Source: Deltaproteobacteria bacterium
GTDB lineage: Bacteria; Desulfobacterota; Binatia; Binatales; Binataceae
Assembly (NCBI GenBank): GCA_019237115.1
Contig: JAFAHS010000021.1
Location: 1 to 49,150 of the forward strand
Direction of reading: 5' to 3'
DNA length: 49,150 nt
Below the pieces are notes generated by a model. That model worked only from the letters and a program-made list of their open reading frames with translations, did not search any database and was not told the origin of the DNA. The position numbers and the translations under genes were made by a program. Shown piece after piece: positions 24,485 through 33,730 of the stretch. Each line of letters starts with the position of its first letter. The first letter of the stretch is position 1.

Positions 24485-25978
24485 ATGGATCAGGTTCCTC
24501 ATTTCATTGGTGGCGCGAAAGTTTTCGGCCGCAACGATCGTTTTGGGGAAGTGTTCAATCCCGCGACCGGAAAATGCACCAGCCAGGTACCGTTCGCCGG
24601 AACCGAGGAGGTTTACCTTGCCGTGACTGCGGCGGCGAAGGCTTTCCCCGGATGGGCCAGCACTTCGCCTTTGCACCGTGCGCGGGTCCTGTTCAAGTTC
24701 AAAGACCTGCTGGAACGCGACGCCGAGTCGCTGGTGGCCCTGATCACCTCGGAGCATGGCAAAGTACTGGGCGACGCGCGCGGCGAGGTTGCGCGCGGAC
24801 TCGAGGTGGTCGAGTTCGCATGTGGAATTCCCCACCTCCTCAAGGGCGAGTTCAGCGATTCGGTGGGGACCGGAATCGATTCGTGGTCGCTGCGCCAGCC
24901 GTTGGGCGTGTGCGCCGGGATCACTCCTTTCAACTTCCCCGCGATGGTGCCGATGTGGATGTTTCCTCTTGCCATCGCGTGCGGCAACACCTTCGTGCTC
25001 AAACCATCGGAGCGCGATCCCTCCGCCGCGGTTCGCATCGCGGAGCTGTTCAAGGAGGCCGGTCTGCCCGATGGCGTTTTCAACGTCGTGCACGGTGACA
25101 AGCAGGCGGTCGACGCGCTGCTTGCGCACCGCGCGGTCGCCGCCGTCAGCTTTGTCGGGTCGACCCCGATCGCACAGTACATCTATTCGACCGCCGCCGC
25201 TCACGGTAAACGGGTGCAGGCGCTCGGCGGCGCCAAGAACCATCTGATCGTCATGCCCGATGCTGATCTACACCAGGCGGCGGACGCCCTGCTCGGTGCC
25301 GCCTACGGCTCGGCGGGTGAGCGTTGCATGGCGGTCTCCGTCGCCGTGGCGGTGGGTTCGGCCGGCGCCGGCTTGATCGGCGAGCTCGCGCCGCGCGTGC
25401 AGAACCTACGGATCGGTCCGGGCACTCAGCCCCAGGTTGAGATGGGCCCCCTGGTGACCCGTGCACACCTGGAGCGCGTACGCGGCTACGTCGACGCCGG
25501 AGTGAGGGAGGGCGCCGAGCTGGTTGTCGACGGGCGCAACTTTCGCGGAGAAGGATGCGAGGGCGGATTTTTTATCGGGGGATGCCTGTTCGATCGGGTG
25601 ACCACCGACATGAAGATCTACCGGGAAGAGATTTTCGGTCCGGTGTTGTCGGTCGTGCGCGCTGCGACTCTCGCCGGCGCCACCCGCATCGTCAGCGATC
25701 ACGAATTCGGCAACGGTGCTTCGATCTTCACGCGTGACGGCCAGGCCGCCCGCGAATTTGCCAGTCGGGTGCAGGCGGGAATGGTCGGAATCAATGTGCC
25801 GATTCCGGTGCCGATGGCATTTCACAGCTTCGGCGGCTGGAAGCACTCGATGTTCGGCGACCATGCCATGCACGGGATGGAAGGCGTGCGCTTTTACACC
25901 AGGCTCAAAACCATCACCGCGCGGTGGCCGGGTGGAGTGGCCAGGGGCGCGGAATTCCAGATGCCCACCCTGGAGTAG
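24485..25978 (+). CDS. mmsA: CoA-acylating methylmalonate-semialdehyde dehydrogenase
   Basis: A 497-residue aldehyde dehydrogenase of the ALDH6 class. The catalytic cysteine is Cys281 in [11 protein letters not shown], and Asn150 in TPFNFP is the oxyanion residue. In place of the usual general-base glutamate segment it has ALGGAKNH (Asn252), as CoA-acylating members do. MmsA converts methylmalonate or malonate semialdehyde plus CoA and NAD+ to propionyl- or acetyl-CoA in valine and inositol breakdown. It begins with IGGAKVFG, typical of the family. The 189 bases upstream hold no gene and should contain its promoter. Confidence 0.95.
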   Translation: MDQVPHFIGGAKVFGRNDRFGEVFNPATGKCTSQVPFAGTEEVYLAVTAAAKAFPGWASTSPLHRARVLFKFKDLLERDAESLVALITSEHGKVLGDARGEVARGLEVVEFACGIPHLLKGEFSDSVGTGIDSWSLRQPLGVCAGITPFNFPAMVPMWMFPLAIACGNTFVLKPSERDPSAAVRIAELFKEAGLPDGVFNVVHGDKQAVDALLAHRAVAAVSFVGSTPIAQYIYSTAAAHGKRVQALGGAKNHLIVMPDADLHQAADALLGAAYGSAGERCMAVSVAVAVGSAGAGLIGELAPRVQNLRIGPGTQPQVEMGPLVTRAHLERVRGYVDAGVREGAELVVDGRNFRGEGCEGGFFIGGCLFDRVTTDMKIYREEIFGPVLSVVRAATLAGATRIVSDHEFGNGASIFTRDGQAAREFASRVQAGMVGINVPIPVPMAFHSFGGWKHSMFGDHAMHGMEGVRFYTRLKTITARWPGGVARGAEFQMPTLE

Positions 25979-26129
25979 GAAGCGGTCGGGAAGGATCCCG
26001 ACCGCAATCGTTTCTGCGTGACGGGCGTGGGAGCCAAAGGGACCCGCGATCGTGCGTACCTGCTCGTTGACTGGGCAGATACGCGCGGATAGGCTCGACG
26101 GTTTCCACATCGGTCGGGGTGCACGTCGG

Positions 26130-27122
26130 ATGCCGCAGATTCTCGTAGAAAATCTGTCGAAGACCTACCGCGTGTCTGAACGTCGGCCGGGAGCCTGGGG
26201 TGCGGTGCAAGGTCTGTTCGCGCGCCGCTATCGCCTGGTCCACGCGCTCAAGCACATCAGCTTCTCGCTGGAGCGCGGCGAACTGCTGGGCTTTATCGGC
26301 CCCAACGGCGCTGGCAAATCGACCACCATCAAGATCCTCTCCGGCATCCTGGAGCCGCTCTCCGGCCGCTGCGAAATAGACGGGCTCATCCCGTGGCGCG
26401 ATCGGATCCGGCACGTCGCGCGCATCGGCGTGGTATTTGGCCAGCGCACCCAGCTGTGGTGGGACCTGCCGGTGCGCGACGGATTCGACCTGCTGCGCGA
26501 CATCTACCGTGTTCCCGAGAGCGAGTACCGCCGCACCCGTGATGAGATGGTGGGCCTGATGCGTCTGGAGCGGCTGCTCGACCAACCGGTCCGGCAGTTG
26601 TCCCTGGGCCAGCGCATGCGCTGCGAGATCGCGGCGGCGATGCTGCATCGTCCCACGCTCCTGTTTTTGGATGAGCCGACCATCGGTCTGGATGCACCAT
26701 CGAAGCTGGCGGTGCGCGAATTCGTGAAAACCCTGAATCGGAAGCAGGGCGTGACGGTCATTCTCACCACCCACGACATGCACGACATCGAGGCGCTCGC
26801 CGAGCGGGTGATCGTTATAGGCAACGGCGTCATCCTGGCCGACAAGCCGTTCGCGCTGCTGCGCGCCGAAGTGCTCACCGAGCGACGCCTGTTCGCGGAT
26901 TTTGTCGGTGCAGCCCCGGCGCTGGATATTCCGGGTGCGGTGGTGCGCAGTCGCGACGGCAATTCGATCGAGCTCTCCTTCGATCCCGCCGTCATCTCGG
27001 TGCCGCAGCTGATCGAGAGTCTCAGCTCCAAATACGAACTGGCCGACGTCCACGTCGAGCAGCCGCAGATCGAAGAAGTGATCGCGCGCTTTTACGACCT
27101 TCACGGCGCCAGCGAGGCGTGA
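26130..27122 (+). CDS. ABC-2 type exporter, ATP-binding protein (COG4586-like)
   Basis: A 330-residue ATPase. Walker A is GPNGAGKST at 57-65, the signature is LSLGQRMR, Walker B is LLFLDEPTIGLD and the switch is TTHDMHD. The N-terminal NLSKTYRVSERRPGAWGAV and an insert before helix 1 (GLFARRYRLVHALKH) are typical of the COG4586 subfamily paired with two non-identical permeases. The C-terminal 100 residues form an accessory domain. The stop overlaps the next gene (TGATG). I chose the ATG at 26130 because the residues before it do not belong to the fold. Substrate unknown. Confidence 0.93.
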   Translation: MPQILVENLSKTYRVSERRPGAWGAVQGLFARRYRLVHALKHISFSLERGELLGFIGPNGAGKSTTIKILSGILEPLSGRCEIDGLIPWRDRIRHVARIGVVFGQRTQLWWDLPVRDGFDLLRDIYRVPESEYRRTRDEMVGLMRLERLLDQPVRQLSLGQRMRCEIAAAMLHRPTLLFLDEPTIGLDAPSKLAVREFVKTLNRKQGVTVILTTHDMHDIEALAERVIVIGNGVILADKPFALLRAEVLTERRLFADFVGAAPALDIPGAVVRSRDGNSIELSFDPAVISVPQLIESLSSKYELADVHVEQPQIEEVIARFYDLHGASEA

Positions 27123-27958
27123 TGGCAGCCGTAGCAGGTTCGCTGCGATCGTACCGTTCGGTGTTCGCCGCGCGCTTCCAGCTGATGCTGCAATATCGCG
27201 CCGCGGCGGTCGCTGGGTTTGTCACGCAGTGCTGGTGGGGAATCATCAAGGTGATGGTGTTCGCGGCCTTTTACCACGGCGCAGCGGCGCGACAGCCGCT
27301 CAGCTTTCAGCAGACGGTGGCTTACGTGTGGCTCGGGCAGGCGTTCCTGATGTTGATGCCGTGGTGGGGCGATCCTGAAATCACCGAAATGGTCCGCAGC
27401 GGCAATGTTTCCTACGAGCGTCTGCGACCACTGGATACTTATTTCTTCTGGTACGCGCGGGCGCTGGCGTGGATAAGCGCCCGAATGGTGCCGCGCGCCG
27501 CGATGATGTTCGCGATGGTGGCGCTGCTGGTCCCGCTGGTCGGCCTCGGACAATGGGGTCTCGCGCCGCCGACCAGTCCGGGGGCGGCCGCGCTGTTCGC
27601 GGTGGGCATGGTGATGGCGGTCCTGCTTTCCGGCGCGATCCTGATGCTGATCAACCTCCTGGTGGTGGTGCTCATCAGCGACCGGGGACCGAGCCTGCTG
27701 GCGACGCAAACCGTAACGCTGCTTTCCGGAATTCTGGTTCCGCTGCCATTCTTTCCCGGCTGGATGCGCACCTTTCTCTTTCTTCAGCCATGCGCGGGTC
27801 TCGCTGACATCCCGTTCCGGATTTACTCCGGCAATCTCGCCGGCCGGCTGGCGCTGGTGGGACTCGCGCTGATGGCCGTCTGGATCGCCGCGCTCATCGG
27901 ATTGGGACGCCGGCTCACCGAACGCGTGATGAGCAGGCTTGAGGTGCAGGGCGGATGA
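27122..27958 (+). CDS. ABC-2 type exporter, permease subunit 1 (COG4587-like)
   Basis: A 278-residue membrane protein with about six helices. The first long cytoplasmic helix (SYRSVFAARFQLMLQYRAAA) precedes the membrane domain, and SGNVSYERLRPLDTYFFWYA matches the conserved segment of this permease family. It is coupled to the ATPase gene by a one-base overlap (TGATG) and followed within five bases by a second permease. This gene trio encodes an uncharacterised exporter conserved in many bacteria. Confidence 0.9.
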   Translation: MAAVAGSLRSYRSVFAARFQLMLQYRAAAVAGFVTQCWWGIIKVMVFAAFYHGAAARQPLSFQQTVAYVWLGQAFLMLMPWWGDPEITEMVRSGNVSYERLRPLDTYFFWYARALAWISARMVPRAAMMFAMVALLVPLVGLGQWGLAPPTSPGAAALFAVGMVMAVLLSGAILMLINLLVVVLISDRGPSLLATQTVTLLSGILVPLPFFPGWMRTFLFLQPCAGLADIPFRIYSGNLAGRLALVGLALMAVWIAALIGLGRRLTERVMSRLEVQGG

Positions 27959-27962
27959 AGCG

Positions 27963-28766
27963 ATGAGCGGTATACGTCTCTACTGGCGCTTCCTGGCCGC
28001 CTCGGTGCGCGCGCAGCTGCAGTTCCCGGGGTCGTTCCTGATGCTGTTGATTTCGCAGGCGCTGGCGACCTCGGCCGAGTTTGTCGGCATCTGGGCCCTG
28101 TTCCGACACTTCGGCCAAATCAAGGGATGGACCTTCCCCGAAGTTGCGGTGTTCTACGCGGTTATCAATATGTCGTTCTCGCTCACCGAAGTGACCGCGC
28201 GCGGGTTCGACATCTTCGGCCCCCAGTTCGTGAAGACCGGCAATTTCGATCGACTGCTGCTGCGGCCGCGGAGCACGCCGCTGCAATTGCTCGGTCACGA
28301 ATGCCGGCTGACTCGCTTCGACAGATTTGTGCAGGGTGCCGTGGTGCTGGTGGTCGCGGCGCAATTTGTCCACCTCGATCTCGGGGTCGCGAACATTGCG
28401 CTGCTGCTCGCAACCATCGCGGGCGGGGTTGCGCTTTTTGCCGGAATCATGATCCTGCAGGCGACCCTTTCGTTCTGGACCATCGAGAGCCTGGAGGTTG
28501 CCAACACGCTCACTTATGGCGGAGTGGAAGCGTCGCAGTATCCGCTCGATATCTACCTGCGCTGGTTTCGCGGATTCCTGATCTTCGTGGTCCCGCTCGC
28601 CTGCGTGGGTTATTTCCCGGTAGTGCGAATACTCGGCCGCCACGATTCGCTGGGTGCACCCGCCTGGCTTGGCAGCGTAAGCCCGCTGATGGGATTCCTG
28701 TTTCTCGCAGTGGCGCTGCGCGTGTGGCGCGTCGGAATCCGCCACTATTGTTCTACCGGAAGCTGA
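27963..28766 (+). CDS. ABC-2 type exporter, permease subunit 2 (COG3694-like)
   Basis: A 267-residue membrane protein with about six helices. The segment FDIFGPQFVKTGNFDRLLLR followed by PRSTPLQLLG is the counterpart of the conserved motif in the first permease. The two permeases probably form a heterodimer with the ATPase at 26130. The ATG at 27963 is five bases after the previous stop; an upstream GTG-type start would overlap that gene and is not needed. Nothing in sequence gives the substrate. Confidence 0.9.
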   Translation: MSGIRLYWRFLAASVRAQLQFPGSFLMLLISQALATSAEFVGIWALFRHFGQIKGWTFPEVAVFYAVINMSFSLTEVTARGFDIFGPQFVKTGNFDRLLLRPRSTPLQLLGHECRLTRFDRFVQGAVVLVVAAQFVHLDLGVANIALLLATIAGGVALFAGIMILQATLSFWTIESLEVANTLTYGGVEASQYPLDIYLRWFRGFLIFVVPLACVGYFPVVRILGRHDSLGAPAWLGSVSPLMGFLFLAVALRVWRVGIRHYCSTGS

Positions 28767-28867
28767 AGTCGGAGCAGCCGGGCACCGCCCGCATCGAGGC
28801 GGCGCCCTGGGGAAGGGGGTGCTTCCCTTCGTGTGCGCCGCCACCGTCGAGGGGTTGGCCGGGGAAT

Positions 28868-29266
28868 CTATTTCATCACAGTGTCGACGAATTTTTGCGT
28901 ATCAACGTACTCGCGAATGCGGCGAACCTTGCCGTTTTCGAGTTCGAAGACGAAACAGTATTCGTTCTCATACTGCTTGCCGTTGGAGACTTTGCCGCGG
29001 TTGGTCAGTTCGACGATTACCGTGTCACCATCGCAGTAGACGCGCCGGAATTCACTCTTGATCCCTTCCGGAAACACGGCACCGACCCCCGACATGAACT
29101 TGAGGATTTCATCCTTGCCCTTCTTGAGACCCGAAACACCGGGAGCGTTGCCGGGAACCAGCCAGCTCACGTTATCGTCCATATTCGCGAACGCGCCCTT
29201 GATGTCGCCCTTGCCGAAAGCGCTCCAGGTCCGGGTCACGAGGTCCTTCTTCTCTTCCGCAGTCAT
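28868..29266 (-). CDS. SnoaL/NTF2-like protein
   Basis: A 132-residue cone-fold protein of the SnoaL/ketosteroid-isomerase type. It opens with DLVTRTWSAFGKGDIKGAFA, then DDNVSWLVPGNAPGVSGLKK, and ends with EYCFVFELENGKVRRIREYV, the standard last strands. These proteins bind small hydrophobic ligands or catalyse isomerisations; the function here is unknown. It is convergent with the permease operon. A second SnoaL-like gene is at 37311, but the two are not close copies. Confidence 0.85.
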   Translation of the reverse strand: MTAEEKKDLVTRTWSAFGKGDIKGAFANMDDNVSWLVPGNAPGVSGLKKGKDEILKFMSGVGAVFPEGIKSEFRRVYCDGDTVIVELTNRGKVSNGKQYENEYCFVFELENGKVRRIREYVDTQKFVDTVMK

Positions 29267-29391
29267 TTTTCCGATCTCCTTCTCAGGTTGCTGAGCAATA
29301 ACTAGCGCGTTTGCAGGCGGGCACGCGAACCTTCAAACATCCAGGGCGCCCCCGCTCTCGTTTACCTTAACGCCCGTTCATCGTTACCGAG

Positions 29392-29757
29392 ATGACAATC
29401 GCGCAGGCGCGTGCAAAGCTGTCCTCGATGAAGATGCGCGCGGCGACCGCGACCATTGTTCTGCTCGTGTCAGCACCGCTGCTCGCGTTTGCCCAGGAAA
29501 TGATAGCGGGAGTGCCTGACCCCAGTTACGAGGCGAGCACCGTCGCATCCCCTTCGGCAGAGCCCGCGGTGCCCCTGCCCGACACCGATCCGGGCGGCGA
29601 TGGATCCACGGTTACGGTGCCGATTCCCGGAGGAGGCAGTGTGACGGTCGAGGGACCTGCTGCGCCGGGCGAAAGTCCTCGCTCGCCCATCGAAACCTGG
29701 GCGGAAAGTACCCAGACTCCCAACAGCGTCACCGGCACCAGCCCGCTCGGCCCGTAG
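29392..29757 (+). CDS. Exported Pro/Ser/Gly-rich protein of unknown function
   Basis: A 121-residue protein; a shorter start at Met13 (29428) leaves a textbook signal peptide (MKMRAATATIVLLVSAPLLA, then FAQ). The mature part is low-complexity: SPSAEPAVPLPDTDPGGDG, then PIPGGGSVTVEGPAAPGESP. No domain is recognised. It is convergent with the lipoprotein gene that ends at 29789, with 31 bases between. Likely periplasmic or secreted. The coding call rests on the signal peptide and codon bias. Confidence 0.6.
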   Translation: MTIAQARAKLSSMKMRAATATIVLLVSAPLLAFAQEMIAGVPDPSYEASTVASPSAEPAVPLPDTDPGGDGSTVTVPIPGGGSVTVEGPAAPGESPRSPIETWAESTQTPNSVTGTSPLGP

Positions 29758-29788
29758 GATTCTCCGGGTCCGACCGAATTTTCACGAA

Positions 29789-30415
29789 TCAGCGAAACAC
29801 GTAGCCGTCGTATTGCGGTGAGTAGGTCGCGGTGGCGGTCTGAGTCGCGGGCGGCTCGCCGGGCGGCTGGATCGTCACGCCCTGCCATGAGAAGGGGCGG
29901 GTCCAGATCTGGTTTGCAGTGCTGGCGACCTCGGCACGGTCCCGGGACTGAAACGAAAACAGCAGTTTCACCGAGTCGCGGATGATCGGCTGCCCAGAAG
30001 CCAGCGCTGCGGTCTGCTCCAGCGACATCGGCAGACGATTGGGATGGAAATAGACCGTGCGGGTGCCGTCCGCCGCTTCGGGCAATCGATTTCCAGCCGA
30101 CCGCGTGACGGTAAATTCGGTTCGATAAGTGAACAGACCCTCACCGGTATCGCCACCATCGTCGCGGTGGGGAAAGGGCCAGCCGTGAATTTTTCCCACG
30201 ATGGATCCGCGGGTCGGGTTGCCGCTGGCGTCGCGCTCGAAGGTCATCACCGCGACCGGGTCACTCGAGCCATATACCTCATGGACCGTGACGCGGTAAG
30301 TGGCGGGCGGAGGAGGTTCGGATGGCAAAGTGGATTCCGAGATGGGTTGCTCGCCGCACCCGGTGATCAGAATCGCGGCGAGCACGACAAATTGGAGAAG
30401 CATCGGAGCACGCAT
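29789..30415 (-). CDS. Putative lipoprotein, unknown function
   Basis: A 208-residue protein with the lipobox LITGC (Cys20) after a hydrophobic signal. The mature part after a Pro-rich linker (PSEPPPPATYR) is predicted as mostly beta-strand: YRVTVHEVYGSSDPVAVMTF, then FPHRDDGGDTGEGLFTYRTE, and SPQYDGYVFR at the end. No family is recognised. It lies immediately after the iron alcohol dehydrogenase gene on the same strand (32 bases). Confidence 0.75.
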   Translation of the reverse strand: MRAPMLLQFVVLAAILITGCGEQPISESTLPSEPPPPATYRVTVHEVYGSSDPVAVMTFERDASGNPTRGSIVGKIHGWPFPHRDDGGDTGEGLFTYRTEFTVTRSAGNRLPEAADGTRTVYFHPNRLPMSLEQTAALASGQPIIRDSVKLLFSFQSRDRAEVASTANQIWTRPFSWQGVTIQPPGEPPATQTATATYSPQYDGYVFR

Positions 30416-30447
30416 ATGTCCTCCGGCGCGGCGCGATGGTGCCCCCC

Positions 30448-31581
30448 TCAGTACGCCGCTTCAAGCAAGCCATGTAGTTCACCCGAAGTTATTGGTCGTC
30501 CCACCACATCGGAGCGCTCCAGTTCGGCCAGCACCGCTCCCGCGATGCGGTCCAGCTCCTGGTAGGGTGCGCCCACATCGCGCAGCCGGGTGGGGACTTC
30601 GAACTGGGCGATGAATTGCGCGGCGCGGTCGGCACATTCGAGCGCCGACAGTTTTGCACTGCCGGCGTCAAAGCGAATTCCAAAGCCCTCCGCGATAGGC
30701 CCGAACCGTTCCGGCGCGAGTTTGGCCATAAACCGCATCACGTGCGGCAGCGTGATGCACGAGGTAATGCCGTGGGGGACGTTCCAGTACGGACCGATCT
30801 GATGGCCCAGGGCGTGAGAGACGCCCAGGCCGGTGTTCATGGCGCCGAAAATCGAGAACCACGCCGCCAGCTGGCATTGCACGCGATGCTCCAGCTCTTC
30901 GGATCCCGCGGTCGCCAGCGAAGGCCGCAGATGCTTGACCAGCAGGGCAATCGCACGCGCCGCGGTCAGGTCCGTCAGCGGCTGGTGGCGGGCCGAGTAT
31001 GCACATTCAACCGCGTGGTCGAGCGCGCGCATTCCGGTTGAAGCCCACAGCCACGCGGGGGTTTCGCGCGTGAGCTCCGGATCGACAATCACGACCTTCG
31101 GCTGGAGGCGCTGATCTCCGACGCCGCCCTTCTGGCGCTTGGCCTCGTCGGTAACTCCCCCAAACGGAGTGAATTCGCCGGCGGACAGGGTGGTGGGCAC
31201 CGCGATGTGTGGCATCTCGGTACCCGCCGGCCGGTCGCCAATCAGGCGCATCGCGGCAACCTTGGCGGTGTCGATGGGACTGCCGCCGCCAAAACTTACC
31301 AGCGAGTCGGCGCCCACGCGGCGCGCCTCGTCGACCAAGGAATCCACGGTGCGAGAGGGGACGTGTTGCGCGGCGCCAGTGAACACTCCCGCCAGGGCGG
31401 CTCCGGCGGCTCGTTTGACGGCATCGAGCAGTTTCGAACGCCCAAGCGAGGTACCCGTGACCAGCAGAGCGCGGCTTAGGTGTCTGCGCTTAAGTTCGTC
31501 GCCAAGCGCGGCGACGCGTCCGGCGCCGAACACGACGCTCTCCAAGCGGGTGAACCGGAATACGCCCTGCGTCGAATCCAA
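30448..31581 (-). CDS. Iron-containing alcohol dehydrogenase / maleylacetate reductase family
   Basis: A 377-residue enzyme of the Fe-ADH family. The nucleotide-binding GGGSPIDTAK is near 98-107. Metal ligands are in GMRALDHAVECAYS and GVSHALGHQIGPYWNVPHG, which match the maleylacetate reductase-like branch. Members oxidise alcohols or reduce maleylacetate with NAD(P)H; the exact substrate is open. The start is a TTG with no close ATG. It precedes the lipoprotein gene at 29789. Confidence 0.9.
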   Translation of the reverse strand: MDSTQGVFRFTRLESVVFGAGRVAALGDELKRRHLSRALLVTGTSLGRSKLLDAVKRAAGAALAGVFTGAAQHVPSRTVDSLVDEARRVGADSLVSFGGGSPIDTAKVAAMRLIGDRPAGTEMPHIAVPTTLSAGEFTPFGGVTDEAKRQKGGVGDQRLQPKVVIVDPELTRETPAWLWASTGMRALDHAVECAYSARHQPLTDLTAARAIALLVKHLRPSLATAGSEELEHRVQCQLAAWFSIFGAMNTGLGVSHALGHQIGPYWNVPHGITSCITLPHVMRFMAKLAPERFGPIAEGFGIRFDAGSAKLSALECADRAAQFIAQFEVPTRLRDVGAPYQELDRIAGAVLAELERSDVVGRPITSGELHGLLEAAY

Positions 31582-31666
31582 GGTTGCCTCCCGCGCGGCA
31601 ACGACCGCGTTGGACTATGGCCCCGCCGCAGCAGCCCGGGCGGCGCGGTGACTGTGGCGCATCCCC

Positions 31667-32467
31667 TCACGGATTGATGATAACAACGGTTCCGACCGGC
31701 AGGATGCGACTGAGTTCATTGATGTCTAGATTGTTGACCGAAATACAGCCCGTCGTCCAATCAATATTTCCCGAGTTGAGAATCGGATTGTCGGTGCCGT
31801 GAATTCCGATATGGCCTCCCTCGCCCACATCGCGGCCAGCTTCCTCCGGAATTTCGTCCGCGTCACGCAGCTGCTCGTAACGATAGTGGTCCATGTCGTT
31901 TGGATAGTTCAAACCGAGGAACCACTCCCAGCGCAGGCTCTGGTGCTTCTCGATTATCGTGTACACGCCCTCGGGAGTCCGGCGGTCGCCCTCCCACAAC
32001 TTGGTCCCGTTTCCACGGTTGCGGCCGAACACCGCGCGGTAGGTACGATATTCGCGGCCCTTGTAGTAGACGGTCAGTTGATGGCGTGATTTCCAGGCGG
32101 TGACGTTCCAGCTGAGAGGGTCCAAAAAAGATGCGTCGCGGGTGAGTTCGTAGGCGCGCTCGCCCGGCGTCAATGCGAGTCGGACGCCGGCGGGCTTGTG
32201 GCCATCGAGCGCGGCGTTCGAGGTGGCGCTGGTCGCCGACGCCTGCGCTGCCGCGGACGGTACAGGAGTTGGCGCGTTGGGATCGTAGGCGGCGGTCCCG
32301 GGAGCGGGCGTCCAGTCCGGCGCGATCGTCGGGGTCGGGGCGGGAACCGGGCTGTACACGAATGCCGGTGTAAAGACGGGAGTCGGGCCGGCTGCGAAAG
32401 CCGCGGCGGCCAGCAAGGTCAAAATTGCTGCCGCACAGGCGGCGGCGCGCGCGCACCTTGCAATCAT
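31667..32467 (-). CDS. L,D-transpeptidase (YkuD domain), exported
   Basis: A 266-residue protein with an N-terminal signal (residues 1-27, ACAAAILTLLAAAAFAAG) and a Pro/Thr/Ala-rich linker to about residue 100. The YkuD catalytic domain includes RRTPEGVYTI and the active site HIGIHGTDNPILNSGNID ... TTGCISVNN, with His219, His223 and Cys241. These enzymes make 3-3 cross-links in peptidoglycan or link lipoproteins such as Lpp to it. The nearby genes do not show which. The dacA-type carboxypeptidase at 35861 would make tetrapeptide donors for such enzymes. Confidence 0.93.
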   Translation of the reverse strand: MIARCARAAACAAAILTLLAAAAFAAGPTPVFTPAFVYSPVPAPTPTIAPDWTPAPGTAAYDPNAPTPVPSAAAQASATSATSNAALDGHKPAGVRLALTPGERAYELTRDASFLDPLSWNVTAWKSRHQLTVYYKGREYRTYRAVFGRNRGNGTKLWEGDRRTPEGVYTIIEKHQSLRWEWFLGLNYPNDMDHYRYEQLRDADEIPEEAGRDVGEGGHIGIHGTDNPILNSGNIDWTTGCISVNNLDINELSRILPVGTVVIINP

Positions 32468-32579
32468 CGAGATAGACGTTCCACCCCCCCTATTTTGAAA
32501 ATCCCGACGGGCCGCGTCAATTATCTGACCTGAAGATCGACCCGAAAGGTCTCAAGGTGCAGCGCGAGGATTTGATTCG

Positions 32580-33095
32580 ATGGACGGAGATATTGCTCGA
32601 GCAATGGCCGCATTAACGACCGGAATCTACGTGCTGACCGTCGATGACGGCGAGCGCCGCCACGGGATGTCGTCGTCATGGGTTACCCAGGTTTCCGGGG
32701 AACCGCCCCTGGTGATGGCTGCGATCGATCGTGGGCATTTCAGCAACCCGATGGTCACCCGGGCGAAGGCGTTTGCACTCAACGTGGTGGGCACCGCGGG
32801 CAAGCAATTGGAAGACTACTTCTACTCGAGCCGAGCGAAACGGGCCGACAACCTTGACGCGTTCGAGTGCGAACCATCGCCCAAACTCAAGATGCCGTGG
32901 CTCAAAATCGCGATGGTCTCTATTGAGGCCCGGGTCGTCGACCACAAGATCGCGGGCGACCACACCCTGTTCATCGCTGAACCGGTGAGCGTGCGAATCG
33001 GCAGCGGCGAGCGCCCGCTCACATCCCTGGACTTGGACTACGTCTATGTGGGCGGAAAGCGTGTGATTGAGAGAGATCGGACGGCGGGTTGGTGA
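32580..33095 (+). CDS. Flavin reductase-like protein (DIM6/NTAB FMN-binding split barrel), copy 1
   Basis: A 171-residue protein with the flavin-reductase split-barrel fold: ARAMAALTTGIYVLTVDDG, GMSSSWVTQVSGEPPLVMAA, then FALNVVGTAGKQLEDYFYSS. Such proteins bind FMN and reduce free flavin or serve as the reductase of two-component monooxygenases. AGGA lies ahead of the ATG at a suitable distance. It is divergent from the L,D-transpeptidase gene and followed by a second member of the same family 119 bases later. Confidence 0.85.
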   Translation: MDGDIARAMAALTTGIYVLTVDDGERRHGMSSSWVTQVSGEPPLVMAAIDRGHFSNPMVTRAKAFALNVVGTAGKQLEDYFYSSRAKRADNLDAFECEPSPKLKMPWLKIAMVSIEARVVDHKIAGDHTLFIAEPVSVRIGSGERPLTSLDLDYVYVGGKRVIERDRTAGW

Positions 33096-33214
33096 GACAG
33101 CAGTCGTGCGCGCGAATGCCGCGCCCACCGCGATCGCGGCTCGGCGTCATCGCGGGGAGGTCAAATTGACCGGTGACAAAACGCTTTGATAGCATCCGCG
33201 CGGGGATTTTTTCG

Positions 33215-33691
33215 ATGCCAATTGACAAAAACGAATTGCGCCGCGTGATGGGCCATTTCGCGACCGGGGTTACCGTCATAACCAGCCTGCGAAGCTCGGG
33301 CGAGCTGCACGGCCTCACTGCCAACGCGTTCACCTCGGTCTCGCTGACCCCGCCCCTGGTGCTGGTCTGCGTGGATAAAAAAGCGGAAAGCTACCCGTGC
33401 TTCGAGGAGACCGGCGTGTTCACGGTCAATATTCTCGCCGACGACCAGGAAGACGTATCACGAAAATTCGCGGTCAGCGGTGGCAACAAGTTCGTCGACA
33501 TCAGCTATCGCATCGGCGCCAATGGCGCGCCGATTCTCCACGGCACCATCGGCTACATCGAGTGCAAGGTCGTTTCCACTTACGAAGGGGGCGACCACAC
33601 GGTCTATCTTGGCGAGGTCGAGCAGGCAGAGACGCGCGACGCACGGCCGCTGCTCTTCTTTCGGGGCGGATATCGGGCGCTCGGCGATTGA
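33215..33691 (+). CDS. Flavin reductase-like protein (DIM6/NTAB family), copy 2
   Basis: A 158-residue split-barrel flavoprotein. LRRVMGHFATGVTVITSLRS, LTANAFTSVSLTPPLVLVCV and DHTVYLGEVEQAE are the family core. It is closer to the canonical flavin reductases of two-component monooxygenases than the protein at 32580. I chose the ATG at 33215, preceded by GGGGA, over a GTG fourteen codons earlier. The two genes are paralogues but well diverged, and no monooxygenase partner lies beside them. Confidence 0.9.
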   Translation: MPIDKNELRRVMGHFATGVTVITSLRSSGELHGLTANAFTSVSLTPPLVLVCVDKKAESYPCFEETGVFTVNILADDQEDVSRKFAVSGGNKFVDISYRIGANGAPILHGTIGYIECKVVSTYEGGDHTVYLGEVEQAETRDARPLLFFRGGYRALGD

Positions 33692-33730
33692 GCGGTCGCT
33701 ACTGGATATCTCCATGCAACCCGCTTGCCC

